DNA of 64,000 nt from Mycobacterium conspicuum (lineage in GTDB: Bacteria; Actinomycetota; Actinomycetes; Mycobacteriales; Mycobacteriaceae). The notes under the pieces were generated by a model that did not search any database, was not told the origin of the DNA, and was given only the letters and a program-made list of their open reading frames with translations. Below are positions 40,521-49,147 of the stretch, piece by piece. The stretch lies in the NCBI RefSeq assembly GCF_010730195.1, contig NZ_AP022613.1:3348001-3412000 (forward strand), in the 5' to 3' direction. Each line of letters begins with the position of its first letter. The stretch's first letter is position 1. Position numbers and translations under genes: made by a program.

Positions 40521-41777
40521 ATGAGTAGATGGCAGCGGCTGTTGGTGTGGGGCCTGCTATGGCTGTTGGCAACCGCGGCGCTGGTCAACACGGCCTGGCA
40601 GCTATTCGGCCATCTCCCCTACCGGATCGACATCGACGTCTACCAGATGGGCGGTCGGACCTGGCTGGACGGACGCCCGCTGTATAGCGGCGACGTGAAG
40701 TTCCACACACCCATCGGCCTGGACCTGCCGTTCACCTACCCGCCGCTGGCCGCCATCGCGTTCTGCCCGTTCGCCTGGCTGCACATGCCCGCCGCCAGCG
40801 TCGCGATCACGGCGTTGACGCTGGTGCTGCTGATCGTCTCGACGGTGCTGGTGTTGGGCAGCCTCGACGTCTGGAGCAGCTCCACGCTGCTGCCCGGGCC
40901 GGCCTGGCTGCGCCGGCTGTGGTTGTCCGTCGTCATCGTGGCGCCGGCCTCGATCTGGATGGAGCCCATCGCATCGAACTTCGCATTCGGCCAGATCAAC
41001 GTCGTGCTGATGACGCTGGTGATCGCCGATTGCCTGCCGCGGCGCACACCGTGGCCCCGCGGGCTGCTGCTGGGCGTGGGAATGGCGCTCAAACTCACCC
41101 CGGCGGTGTTTCTGGTGTACTTCCTGCTGCGCCGCGACGGTCGGGCGGCCCTTACCGCGTTGGCGTCGTTCGCGGTCGCCACTCTGGTCGGGTTCGTGCT
41201 GGCGTTCAGCGACTCGTGGGAGTACTGGACCCACACCGTGCACCACACCGATCGGATCGGCTCGGCGTCACTGAACACCGACCAGAACATCGCGGGCGCG
41301 CTGGCCCGCATCGGGCTTAGCGAGCAGCTGCGGTTCCTGTTGTGGGCCGCGGCCTGCCTGGCGGTGCTGGCGCTGACGATCTGGGCGATGCGACGGGTGC
41401 TGCGCGCCGGTGAGCCGGCGCTGGCGGTGATCTGCGTTGCGCTGTTCGGCCTGGTGGTTTCGCCGGTGTCGTGGTCACACCATTGGGTGTGGGTGCTGCC
41501 GACGATCCTGGTGCTGGCGGTGTTGGCCTGGCGCCGCCGCAACCTCGCGGTGGCGGTGGTCGCCGGGGTGGGCGTGGCGCTGATGCGGTGGACCCCGATC
41601 GACCTGCTGCCCAAGCACCACGAGGAGACCGCGAACTGGTGGCACCAACTGGTCGGGATGTCTTACGTGTGGTGGGCGCTGGCGGTGATTGTCACCGCCG
41701 GACTGGCCGTGACCGCCCGCGGCGGAGCGCAGGTCTCGACGGCTCGGGCCCCGGTGCCGGTGCCGGCGGTCAGCTGA
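40521..41777 (+). CDS. Alpha-1,2-mannosyltransferase (GT87, Rv2181-like)
   Basis: GT-C membrane glycosyltransferase of 418 aa that adds alpha-1,2 mannose branches to the lipomannan/LAM backbone from polyprenyl-phosphomannose. About ten hydrophobic helices. The first extracellular loop has the aspartates RIDIDVYQMGGRTWLDGRPLY, followed by FTYPPLAAIAF, both typical of GT87. Later loops contain FGQINVVLM and NTDQNIAGALAR. It complements mptA in the same pathway. Its stop overlaps the convergent acyltransferase gene by 8 bp. Confidence 0.92.
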   Translation: MSRWQRLLVWGLLWLLATAALVNTAWQLFGHLPYRIDIDVYQMGGRTWLDGRPLYSGDVKFHTPIGLDLPFTYPPLAAIAFCPFAWLHMPAASVAITALTLVLLIVSTVLVLGSLDVWSSSTLLPGPAWLRRLWLSVVIVAPASIWMEPIASNFAFGQINVVLMTLVIADCLPRRTPWPRGLLLGVGMALKLTPAVFLVYFLLRRDGRAALTALASFAVATLVGFVLAFSDSWEYWTHTVHHTDRIGSASLNTDQNIAGALARIGLSEQLRFLLWAAACLAVLALTIWAMRRVLRAGEPALAVICVALFGLVVSPVSWSHHWVWVLPTILVLAVLAWRRRNLAVAVVAGVGVALMRWTPIDLLPKHHEETANWWHQLVGMSYVWWALAVIVTAGLAVTARGGAQVSTARAPVPVPAVS

Positions 41778-42501
41778 CCGCGGTCTCGGGGATGCGCACG
41801 ACGTCGGCGCCGCCGGCGTCGTTGGCTTCTTTCGCTTCTTTAGCAGTCGCCGCGTAGATGTCGACGTACTCCTGACCGGACAGGCCCATCAGCTCATACA
41901 TCACTTCGTCGATGACGGCCCGTTCGATGAAGCGGTTGCCGGCCAATCCCTCGAAGCGCGAGAACTCCATCGGCGCACCGAACCGGACGGTGACGCGGCC
42001 GAACCGCAGCATCTTCTTGCCGGGCGGGTTGACCACGTTGGTCCCGATCATCGCGACCGGAATCACCGGAACGCCGGTCTCCAGCGCGAGTCGCGCCAGC
42101 CCGGTCTTGCCCTTGTACAGCCGGCCGTCCGGCGACCGGGTGCCCTCCGGGTACATCCCGAGCAGTTTGCCTTTCTCCAGCAACCGCTGAGCGGTTTCCA
42201 AGGCGGCCTGGGCGGCGTCGGCATTGGTGCGGTCGATCGGCACCTGACCGGCCGAGCTGTAGAACCAGCGCAGGATCCAGCCCTTGAGCCCGGTGCCGGT
42301 GAAGTACTCGGCCTTCGCGAGGAAGGTGATCCGGCGGCGCACCACCAGCGGGAGATAGAAACTGTCGGCCACCGCCAAGTGATTGCTGGCCAAAATCGCC
42401 GGGCCCGAACTTGGGATGTGTTCCAGCCCTTCGACTTTGGGCCGGCCGAGCAGAGTGAACAGCCAACCCATGAAGACGTACTTGAACAGCCAGTACCACA
42501 T
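41770..42501 (-). CDS. 1-acylglycerol-3-phosphate O-acyltransferase-like (Rv2182c-like)
   Basis: PlsC-family acyltransferase of ~243 aa. The catalytic H(x)4D box is NHLAVADSF, the phosphate-binding box is MYPEGTRSPDG, and the later VPVIPVAMIG completes the four-block pattern. It probably acylates lysophosphatidic acid or a related glycerolipid at the membrane. The frame is open further upstream, but GAGAGG lies 6 nt before the ATG at 42501, and MWYWLFKYVF matches homologues. It opens a minus-strand group of envelope genes. Confidence 0.92.
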   Translation of the reverse strand: MWYWLFKYVFMGWLFTLLGRPKVEGLEHIPSSGPAILASNHLAVADSFYLPLVVRRRITFLAKAEYFTGTGLKGWILRWFYSSAGQVPIDRTNADAAQAALETAQRLLEKGKLLGMYPEGTRSPDGRLYKGKTGLARLALETGVPVIPVAMIGTNVVNPPGKKMLRFGRVTVRFGAPMEFSRFEGLAGNRFIERAVIDEVMYELMGLSGQEYVDIYAATAKEAKEANDAGGADVVRIPETAVS

Positions 42502-42584
42502 GGCACGCCTCTCGCCCGCATAGGAAGGTGTTTGCGCCAACTGTACCGATCAGGAACGCGCGGGACCACCTCGCGCGCCGAGGC

Positions 42585-42980
42585 TCACTCTTCGACCGTG
42601 ACCGGAATCGCCTCATAGCGGGTCTTGGCGGCCCCGTTCTCGCCGTTGGCGGCGGGCGGGGCATCGGTGCTTGCGCCGCCCCCCGAAGGCGTGGGCGGTA
42701 CCGGTTTGTCGGACCGGTCGATGTCGTCGACCATCGCGCGGATGGCCTCGAGCAGCGCCACGCTGTGGTCGGCGACGACGGTGAGCAGCGGATGCTGATC
42801 GCCGGTGGCCAGCGCCGCCAGCGCGCACACCGGGCACCACACCTGCTGGCACTTGCCGGTCCCGGCACCGGCGCCGGCCGCCAGCGCGGCCGCCGACCGC
42901 ACCGCGGGGTCGATGCCATCGAGGATCAGCTGGGCCAGCTTGCGCAGCTCGGGACCGAGCTCGGGATGAGGCTTGTTCAT
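42585..42980 (-). CDS. Conserved actinobacterial protein (Rv2183c-like)
   Basis: A 131-aa soluble protein of unknown function. The N-terminal half is helical (ELGPELRKLAQLILDGIDPAVRSAA) and carries a CxxC pair (WCPVC) preceded by another Cys, which might bind metal. The second half (about 85-131) is low-complexity Pro/Gly/Ala-rich. Its start overlaps the stop of the ArsA-like ATPase gene (ATGA), so the two are cotranslated and may act together. GGAGG is 10 nt before the ATG. Confidence 0.8.
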   Translation of the reverse strand: MNKPHPELGPELRKLAQLILDGIDPAVRSAAALAAGAGAGTGKCQQVWCPVCALAALATGDQHPLLTVVADHSVALLEAIRAMVDDIDRSDKPVPPTPSGGGASTDAPPAANGENGAAKTRYEAIPVTVEE

Positions 42981-44236
42981 GTCGGCCACACCTCCGGGTT
43001 GGGTCGGAAACGAACCGTCAGCTCGCTGCCGCGCAGATGCGCGTCCAGCACGGTACACCGCCGCAGTACGGACGCTAGCCGGACACGGCGTCGAAGTCCG
43101 CCGATGCTGACGATCAGGTCGTCGTCGACGCGGCCGAGCGTCAGCGTTCCGGCATCGAGTTGGGGCAACGCCAGCCGTAGCCGATAGACCGACTCCAGTC
43201 CCGAGCCCGATTCCAGATCCACGATGGGCCGCAACGGGCCCGGTGGCGGCGCCCCGCCGCGGCGGCGGGCGCTGTCCAGCAGGCCGGCCAACGCCTTGGG
43301 GCCGATCGGCTCGCCGGACAGGTGCGGGGTCAGGATCAGCGCCACGTCGCCGACGGAGGCATCGAGTTCGTCGAGGACCGCGCGCTGCTCAGCGATGCGT
43401 TCGGAATACCAAAAGAAGGCCGGGTGGGCGGGCAGGCTGTGGTACTCGTACGACTCGTCTTGCAGCAGAACCTGATTGACGATCAGTTCCGCGACGCGCA
43501 CCCCCATCAACGACAGTGCGCCCAGCGTCCGGGTCGCCTCGGCCGCAACCACCCGCTCGGGGGTCAGCACCAGGTGCGCGCTGACCTGATCCCCGTCGGT
43601 GAGCAGTGCGCCGAGCCTTTCGACGCTGGCGCTGATGCGCTCGAGCAGTTCGACGATCGCCGCCGAGCGGGTGTCTTCGGCGACGACGGAAAGCCGGCGA
43701 TGACGCGGCCAGGCGCGCTCGACATACAGCGCGAAGGTGGCGGGCAGGGTCAACATTCGCAATGCGTCCGCGGTGGAGGCGCAGTCGACCACGATGCGGT
43801 CCCATCGACCCGTCGCCGCGAGCTCGCCGACCGCATACAGGCCGAGCACCTCTTGCACACCCGGCAACGCCGAAAGTTCTTCTGGGGCAATGGTGCTCAA
43901 CTCCGAGTTGGGCAGCCGCCGGTCCAGCGTGTCCACCACCTCGCGCCAGCGGGCCTCGAGCAGGGCCAGGGTGTCCAGCGCGAGGGCGTCGAGAAAGCCA
44001 CCGCCGTCGGGCACCGCCGCGGTCTCGAGTTCGGCGAACACCCGCACGGGTTCGGCGGCGCCGGTGGGCGGGACCGCCACGGCCAGCACGTCGCCCAGCG
44101 AATGCGCCTGATCGGTGGACACGACCAGCACTCGGCTCCCCTGGCTCGCGTCACAGACCGCTGTGGCGCATGCCAGGGTGGATTTTCCTACCCCGCCCTT
44201 GCCAACGAAGAGACTGATCCGGGCCGGGGTGGGCAC
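42977..44236 (-). CDS. ArsA/GET3-like ATPase (Rv2184c-like)
   Basis: A 419-aa P-loop ATPase of the ArsA/TRC40 class. The deviant Walker A is FVGKGGVGKSTLAC, with a switch region STDQAHSLGD. It lacks the paired metal-binding cysteines of arsenite pumps and is a single-domain type, so arsenic export is unlikely; a role in handling membrane proteins or in envelope assembly is possible. It overlaps the small CxxC protein gene by 4 bp and follows a START-type gene by 7 bp. Confidence 0.88.
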   Translation of the reverse strand: MPTPARISLFVGKGGVGKSTLACATAVCDASQGSRVLVVSTDQAHSLGDVLAVAVPPTGAAEPVRVFAELETAAVPDGGGFLDALALDTLALLEARWREVVDTLDRRLPNSELSTIAPEELSALPGVQEVLGLYAVGELAATGRWDRIVVDCASTADALRMLTLPATFALYVERAWPRHRRLSVVAEDTRSAAIVELLERISASVERLGALLTDGDQVSAHLVLTPERVVAAEATRTLGALSLMGVRVAELIVNQVLLQDESYEYHSLPAHPAFFWYSERIAEQRAVLDELDASVGDVALILTPHLSGEPIGPKALAGLLDSARRRGGAPPPGPLRPIVDLESGSGLESVYRLRLALPQLDAGTLTLGRVDDDLIVSIGGLRRRVRLASVLRRCTVLDAHLRGSELTVRFRPNPEVWPT

Positions 44237-44243
44237 ACCCGAC

Positions 44244-44681
44244 TCACTCAGCCTCGACTCGTTTCTTCAGGTCCTTCAACGCGCCGTCAATGAGCCGGCG
44301 TTCCGCCTTGCGCTTAATCATTCCGATCACCGGGATGGCAAGATCGACCGACAGCTCATAGGTCACGTCGGTGCCAGATCCCTTGGGCACCAAGCGATAT
44401 GAGCCCTCAAGGGCCTTGAGGAGCGAGCTGGATTCCAGCGTCCAGCTCAGCGATTGGCGGTCGGCGGGCCAGGTGTAGGACATGACCAAGGTGTCTTTGA
44501 AGATGGTGGCGTCCATCAACATCCGCGCCCGCTTCGGGTAGCCCTCGTTGTCGGCTTCGAGGACCTCGACTTGCTTGTACTCCGAGATCCATTCCGGATA
44601 CGCCTCGAGGTCGGCGATCGCCTTCATTACCTCGCGCGGGTCCGCGTCGATGTGAATCGTCTGCGTCGTCTTGTCCGCCAC
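44244..44681 (-). CDS. SRPBCC/START-like lipid-binding-fold protein (Rv2185c-like)
   Basis: A 145-aa polyketide-cyclase/START-type protein (TB16.3 homologue). The helix-grip start IHIDADPREVMKAIADLEAYPEWISEYKQVEVLE and the closing IKRKAERRLIDGALKDLKKRVEAE are typical. It should form a hydrophobic pocket for a lipid or polyketide-like ligand; ligand unknown. The GTG at 44681 is preceded by GAGGGA with 9-nt spacing. It lies in a minus-strand run with the ATPase. Confidence 0.88.
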   Translation of the reverse strand: MADKTTQTIHIDADPREVMKAIADLEAYPEWISEYKQVEVLEADNEGYPKRARMLMDATIFKDTLVMSYTWPADRQSLSWTLESSSLLKALEGSYRLVPKGSGTDVTYELSVDLAIPVIGMIKRKAERRLIDGALKDLKKRVEAE

Positions 44682-44825
44682 GTGGCTACGTCCCTCTCTC
44701 CCCCCGAGCCGTACTCCTGCGAGCGGCCGGCCTCCGCCGCGGGAGTGCGCCGCGGCTGGAGCCCGCTGGAGCCCCTGCAAGCCGCGGCAGCGAAAACGGT
44801 ACTCTTCGGGCCAACCCTGATCCGG

Positions 44826-45215
44826 CTAAACTACCGGAGAAACACCCACCGGACGCGATCGTTCGAGGGTGGTTTTCACTTCGAAGGCCATTTTTTTGCC
44901 GGCCACCCGGCGGCGGTGCGTCATTTTGGCCAAATTCATCTTGGCCAGCTGCCAGGCCGCGACTCCGGACGGCTCGGCGTGCAGGAAATAGTGCAGCAGC
45001 ACCCCGTCCAGCGTGGGTTCCAGCCAGATCTCCATGGTGCCGGTCAGGGCGCCGGTGACGGCCCATCTGATCCCCTTTTCGGCACGGTCCTCGACGACCT
45101 GCAGGTTCAGGTCGGGCCACCACCGGCGCCAGCTCGCCCGGTCGGCGATTGCGGCGCCTACCTGCGCGCCGTCGGCGGCGACGAACATCTCGTCGGCGAC
45201 CTGGATGCTGTTCAC
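44826..45215 (-). CDS. SRPBCC-family protein (Rv2186c-like)
   Basis: A 129-aa second helix-grip protein, not closely similar to its neighbour at 44244. It begins NSIQVADEMFVAADGAQVGAAIADRASWRRWWPDL, with the Trp-rich patch common in this fold, and ends with a basic segment (THRRRVAGKKMAFEV). Probably binds a hydrophobic ligand. The GTG at 45215 gives the same length as the M. tuberculosis protein; no clear ribosome site. It is divergent from fadD15. Confidence 0.82.
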   Translation of the reverse strand: MNSIQVADEMFVAADGAQVGAAIADRASWRRWWPDLNLQVVEDRAEKGIRWAVTGALTGTMEIWLEPTLDGVLLHYFLHAEPSGVAAWQLAKMNLAKMTHRRRVAGKKMAFEVKTTLERSRPVGVSPVV

Positions 45216-45298
45216 GGTTTCAGCTTTGCACACGCCGATTAGGCTGGGCGGAGATGGGCGATAACAAGCCGGCACCGGAGGAACACGAGGTAATACCA

Positions 45299-47101
45299 GT
45301 GCGTGAGTTGAGTGTCCCTGCCCGCTTCACCGTGGCGGAGGGCGAAAGCGTCGCGGCGATGGTCTTCCAGCACGAGCGCGACGATCCCGACTTCGTCATC
45401 TACCAAGACCTGATCGACGGCAACTGGACCGACGTGACGTGCGCGCAGGCGGCGGACCAAATCCGTTCTGCCGCACTGGGTTTGATCTCCCTGGGCGTAC
45501 AGCCCGGGGACCGGGTGTCCATCTTCTCGGCCACCTGCTACGAGTGGGCGATCCTCGACCTGGCGATCCTTGCGGTGGGCGGGGTCACCGTGCCGATCTA
45601 TGAGACGTCGTCGGCCGAGCAGGTGCGCTGGGTGCTGCAGGACTCCGAAGCCGTGGTGGCGTTCGCCCAGACCGACGCGCACGCGGGGATGGTCACCGAG
45701 CTCAGCGGCGAGCTGCCCGCCCTGCGCCGGGTCCTGCACATCGACGGTTCGGGCCCCAAGGCGCTCGACCAGCTGGTGGCCGAGGGCGCATCGGTCGACA
45801 AGGCCGAGCTGACCGCGCGGCTGGACGGGCTGCGTGCGACGGACGCGGCCACCCTCATCTACACCTCGGGCACCACCGGGCGCCCGAAGGGCTGCCAGCT
45901 CACCCACGCCAACCTGCTGAACGAGATCCGCGGCACCAAGGAGTGCCTGCCCACGCTGCTGTGCGAGGGTCAGCGGCTGCTGGTGTTCCTGCCGCTGGCG
46001 CACGTGCTGGCGCGGGCGCTGACGCTCTCGGCGTGCGCCAACAAGGTGACCGTCGGATTCACCAGCGACATCAAAAACCTGCTGCCGATGTTGGCCGTGT
46101 TCAAACCGACCGTCGTGGTGTCGGTGCCGCGGGTGTTCGAGAAGGTGTACAACACCGCCGAGCAGAACGCCGCCAACAGCGGCCGGGGGCCGATCTTCAA
46201 GGCGGCGGCGCAGACCGCGGTCGACTGGAGCCGCGCCCAGGACAGCGGCGGCCCCGGGTTGGTGCTGCGTGCCAAGCACGCGCTGTTCGACCGGCTGGTC
46301 TACGGCAAGCTGCGCGCGGCGCTGGGCGGCAACTGCAGCGCGTCCGTCTCCGGCGGGGCGCCGCTGGGTGCGCGGCTGGGCCACTTCTACCGCGGTGTGG
46401 GGGTGACCGTCTACGAGGGCTACGGCCTGACCGAGACCAGCGCCGCGATCACGGTCAACCAGATCGGCGCCCTGAAGATCGGGACCGTGGGAAAGCTGGT
46501 GCCCGGCAACAGCATGCGCATCGCCGAGGACGGCGAGCTGTTGGTGCGCGGCCCCGTGGTGTTCAGCGGCTACTGGCGCAACGAGCAGGCCACCGACGAG
46601 GCCTTCGTCGACGGCTGGTTTCGGACCGGGGACCTCGGCGCGGTCGACGACGACGGCTTTCTGACCATCACCGGCCGCAAGAAGGAGATCATCGTCACCG
46701 CGGGCGGCAAGAACGTCGCCCCGGCCGTGCTGGAAGACCAGCTGCGGGCGCACCCGCTGATCAGCCAGGCGATGGTGGTCGGGGACGCCAAGCCGTTCAT
46801 CGGGGCGCTGATCACCATCGACCCCGAGGCGTTCGACGGCTGGAAGGGCCAGCACCACAAGGCATCCGGCGCCTCGGTCGGCGATCTGGCCACCGACCCC
46901 GATCTGGTCGCCGAGGTGGAGGCCGCCGTCAAGAAGGCCAACCAGTCGGTGTCGCATGCCGAGTCGATCCGCAAGTTCCGTATTCTGCCGGTGGACTTCA
47001 CCGAGGACACCGGTGAGCTGACACCGACGATGAAGGTCAAGCGCAACGTGGTGGCCGAGAAGTTCGCCTCCGAGATCGAGGCGATCTACACCAAGGACTA
47101 G
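45299..47101 (+). CDS. fadD15: Long-chain fatty acyl-CoA synthetase FadD15
   Basis: A 600-aa AMP-forming ligase that activates fatty acids as acyl-CoA. The P-loop-like motif YTSGTTGRPKG, the adenine motif YEGYGLTETSA and the hinge/catalytic region GWFRTGDLGAVDDDGFLTITGRKKEIIVTAGGKNVAP are intact. The frame is open further upstream, but CGAGG lies 8 nt before the GTG at 45299 and the protein then has the same length as FadD15 of M. tuberculosis. Its TAG stop overlaps the TAG of convergent pimB within a CTAG palindrome. Confidence 0.95.
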   Translation: MRELSVPARFTVAEGESVAAMVFQHERDDPDFVIYQDLIDGNWTDVTCAQAADQIRSAALGLISLGVQPGDRVSIFSATCYEWAILDLAILAVGGVTVPIYETSSAEQVRWVLQDSEAVVAFAQTDAHAGMVTELSGELPALRRVLHIDGSGPKALDQLVAEGASVDKAELTARLDGLRATDAATLIYTSGTTGRPKGCQLTHANLLNEIRGTKECLPTLLCEGQRLLVFLPLAHVLARALTLSACANKVTVGFTSDIKNLLPMLAVFKPTVVVSVPRVFEKVYNTAEQNAANSGRGPIFKAAAQTAVDWSRAQDSGGPGLVLRAKHALFDRLVYGKLRAALGGNCSASVSGGAPLGARLGHFYRGVGVTVYEGYGLTETSAAITVNQIGALKIGTVGKLVPGNSMRIAEDGELLVRGPVVFSGYWRNEQATDEAFVDGWFRTGDLGAVDDDGFLTITGRKKEIIVTAGGKNVAPAVLEDQLRAHPLISQAMVVGDAKPFIGALITIDPEAFDGWKGQHHKASGASVGDLATDPDLVAEVEAAVKKANQSVSHAESIRKFRILPVDFTEDTGELTPTMKVKRNVVAEKFASEIEAIYTKD

Positions 47102-48231
47102 CCGCCCAGTAACCCTGCCAGCCGCGCGGCCAGCGTGTCCCAGCGCCACTGCGACGTCACCCACCGCCGCCCGGCCGCACCCATCGCGGCGGCGCGGTCG
47201 CGGTCGGTCAGCAATTCGGTGACGGCCTCGGCGACCTCGTCTACCGATCCCCCGTCGATCACCAACCCAGTCTCGTTGTGCCGCACGGCTTCTGGGGCTC
47301 CGCCCGAGTCGCCGGCGATCACCGGCACCCCGGTCGCCGAGGCCTCCAGGAACACGATGCCCAGGCCCTCGACGTCCATGCCCCCACCGCGGGTGCGGCA
47401 CGGCATCGCGAACACGTCGGCCATCGCGTGGTGCGCGGGCAGCTCATCGCCGGGCACGGCGCCGGTGAACGTCACGTGCTCGGCCACGCCGCAGGCGTCG
47501 GCCAGGCGACGCAGCGTCTCAAGATACGGGCCACCCCCGACGATCACCAGCGCCGCGTCCTCGACGCGGCGCCGGATCGCCGGCAGCGCCTTGATCAGCA
47601 CGTCCTGCCCCTTGCGCGGCACCAGCCGGGACAGGCACACCACGGCGGGCCGCTCGCCCAGCGCGTAGCGGTCCCGCAGTGCGGCGCGCGCGGCCGGGTC
47701 GGGCCGGAATCGGTCGGTGTCCACGCCGGGCGGCAGGTACTCCAGCGATGCCCCGGGTCCGAAGGCCGACGCGAACCGCGACCGGGTGTAGCGGCTGACG
47801 AAGGTGACGACGTCGGTGTCCTCGCCGATGCGGCGCAGCACGGACCGGGCCAGCGGAAGCATCGACCAGCCGACTTCGTGCCCGTGCGTGCTGGCCAGCA
47901 CCCGCGACGCACCGGCCCGCCGGGCGCGCTGGGCCAGCAGCGCCAGCGGGGCCGCGGCGCCGAACCACACGGTGTCGATGTCGTGCTCGGCGATGAGCCG
48001 TTGCATCCGGCGATCGACCGTGGGGACCGGCAGCATCAGCGTGCCGGGATGACGCACCACCCGATAGCCGGCCTCCCCATCAAAGGCCTCGGCGCCCTTC
48101 CACTTCGGCGCGTACACCGTGATGTCGTGCGACCCGGTCCCGACCAGCCGGGAGACGAACTCCCCCAAGTACGACTGGATGCCGCCGCGTCGGGGCGGAA
48201 AGTCGTTGGTTACCAGCAGGACCCGACTCAC
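47098..48231 (-). CDS. pimB: PIM mannosyltransferase PimB (PimB')
   Basis: GT4 glycosyltransferase of ~377 aa that adds the second mannose to phosphatidylinositol monomannoside (alpha-1,6) from GDP-mannose at the inner membrane. The start VLLVTNDFPPRRGGIQSYL, PPGVDTDRFRP, LSRLVPRKGQDVLI and the donor-site EGLGIVFLEASATGVPVIAG are diagnostic. The GTG at 48231 is the conserved start; upstream open frame is antisense noise. It ends tail-to-tail with fadD15. Confidence 0.94.
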   Translation of the reverse strand: MSRVLLVTNDFPPRRGGIQSYLGEFVSRLVGTGSHDITVYAPKWKGAEAFDGEAGYRVVRHPGTLMLPVPTVDRRMQRLIAEHDIDTVWFGAAAPLALLAQRARRAGASRVLASTHGHEVGWSMLPLARSVLRRIGEDTDVVTFVSRYTRSRFASAFGPGASLEYLPPGVDTDRFRPDPAARAALRDRYALGERPAVVCLSRLVPRKGQDVLIKALPAIRRRVEDAALVIVGGGPYLETLRRLADACGVAEHVTFTGAVPGDELPAHHAMADVFAMPCRTRGGGMDVEGLGIVFLEASATGVPVIAGDSGGAPEAVRHNETGLVIDGGSVDEVAEAVTELLTDRDRAAAMGAAGRRWVTSQWRWDTLAARLAGLLGG

Positions 48232-48241
48232 CTGCGTCAGA

Positions 48242-49147
48242 CTAGTGCGAAGCCCACTGATGCCAGCGCACGAGCACGACCGCCACGTCGTCGCCCAGCA
48301 CGTCGTGCAGAGCGACGGGTACGTCGACGGGGGTGGCACCGCAAGTGGCCGCGTACAGGTCGCGCAACTTCGCCGCCCCGTAGGTGTCGGCCACGAAACG
48401 AGCGAACCACCAGGCGCGGTCGTAGGCCGACGAGCGCTGCGGGGTGTCCAGGTCGGCGTCCGACGGCAACGCCAACGGCACCGGCAGCGCATCGACCGGC
48501 ACCGGGGCGGGTGGCCGCGCGACGAAGTCTGCAACCCCTTCGGTCAGCCACCGGGGCGCGTTCAGCGCGGTGTCGGCACGCGCCGCGTAGTGAAAAAGCT
48601 CGTGCGTCAACACAATTCGCAACGATCCCGCGCGCATGCCGGCCGCGCCCGGCGCGAACACAATTTGTTCGCCGGCCGCCAGCCGCCGGGCGGGATCGAC
48701 GCGGTTGGCGACGGTCACCGCCGCGATATCTGCCCAGCGTGAGGCCGGCCCGCCGCCGGCGGCGACGCGGAACTCTTCGTCGGTGCCGGCGACCACAATC
48801 GAGATTTCGCGGGTCCAATCCGTTCCCCAGAACGCCTGCACCGCATCCACCGCGCCGCCGATGTCGGCTTCGATTTGCGACATCATCCGCGCCACGGCCG
48901 GCACCGTCGAACCGACCAACCGGACCTGGCGGTCGCCGACCCGGAATTCGCGCGTCACCGGGCTCGCGGGCGCGCGCGCGGGAGTCACCACCTGCGCGTG
49001 CCGGGCGGCCTGTTCGGCGCGCAGCGGCACCGCCGCGGCGGTGATCAGCTCGACAATCAGTACCCAGGCCAGCAGGATCGGCGGCCATCGGCGCCGCGCG
49101 CCGGAGCGGTTAGTAGCGACGCGCGTCGTGGATCGGCCCGGCGGCAT
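48242..49147 (-). CDS. Secreted/anchored HExxH protein (Rv2189c-like)
   Basis: A 301-aa protein with one N-terminal hydrophobic segment (about 21-42, WPPILLAWVLIVELITAAAVP), so a signal anchor, and an exported domain. It carries THELFH, a good HExxH zinc-protease motif, followed 20 residues later by WLTEGVADFVA with a likely third ligand Glu, the gluzincin/M1-like or DUF4157-like pattern. This suggests a metallopeptidase, although it is listed only as conserved hypothetical in M. tuberculosis. It overlaps the end of ripC by 38 bp and may work with it at the wall. Confidence 0.82.
   Translation of the reverse strand: MPPGRSTTRVATNRSGARRRWPPILLAWVLIVELITAAAVPLRAEQAARHAQVVTPARAPASPVTREFRVGDRQVRLVGSTVPAVARMMSQIEADIGGAVDAVQAFWGTDWTREISIVVAGTDEEFRVAAGGGPASRWADIAAVTVANRVDPARRLAAGEQIVFAPGAAGMRAGSLRIVLTHELFHYAARADTALNAPRWLTEGVADFVARPPAPVPVDALPVPLALPSDADLDTPQRSSAYDRAWWFARFVADTYGAAKLRDLYAATCGATPVDVPVALHDVLGDDVAVVLVRWHQWASH

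Noticed and set aside
42977..44236. Arsenite-pump ATPase (ArsA proper)
   Set aside because: Only a single ATPase domain and no arsenite-binding cysteine set or arsB/arsR neighbours; kept as ArsA/GET3-like.
45239..47401. 720-codon minus-strand frame opposite fadD15
   Set aside because: Antisense of a clear acyl-CoA synthetase; no motif and biased composition.
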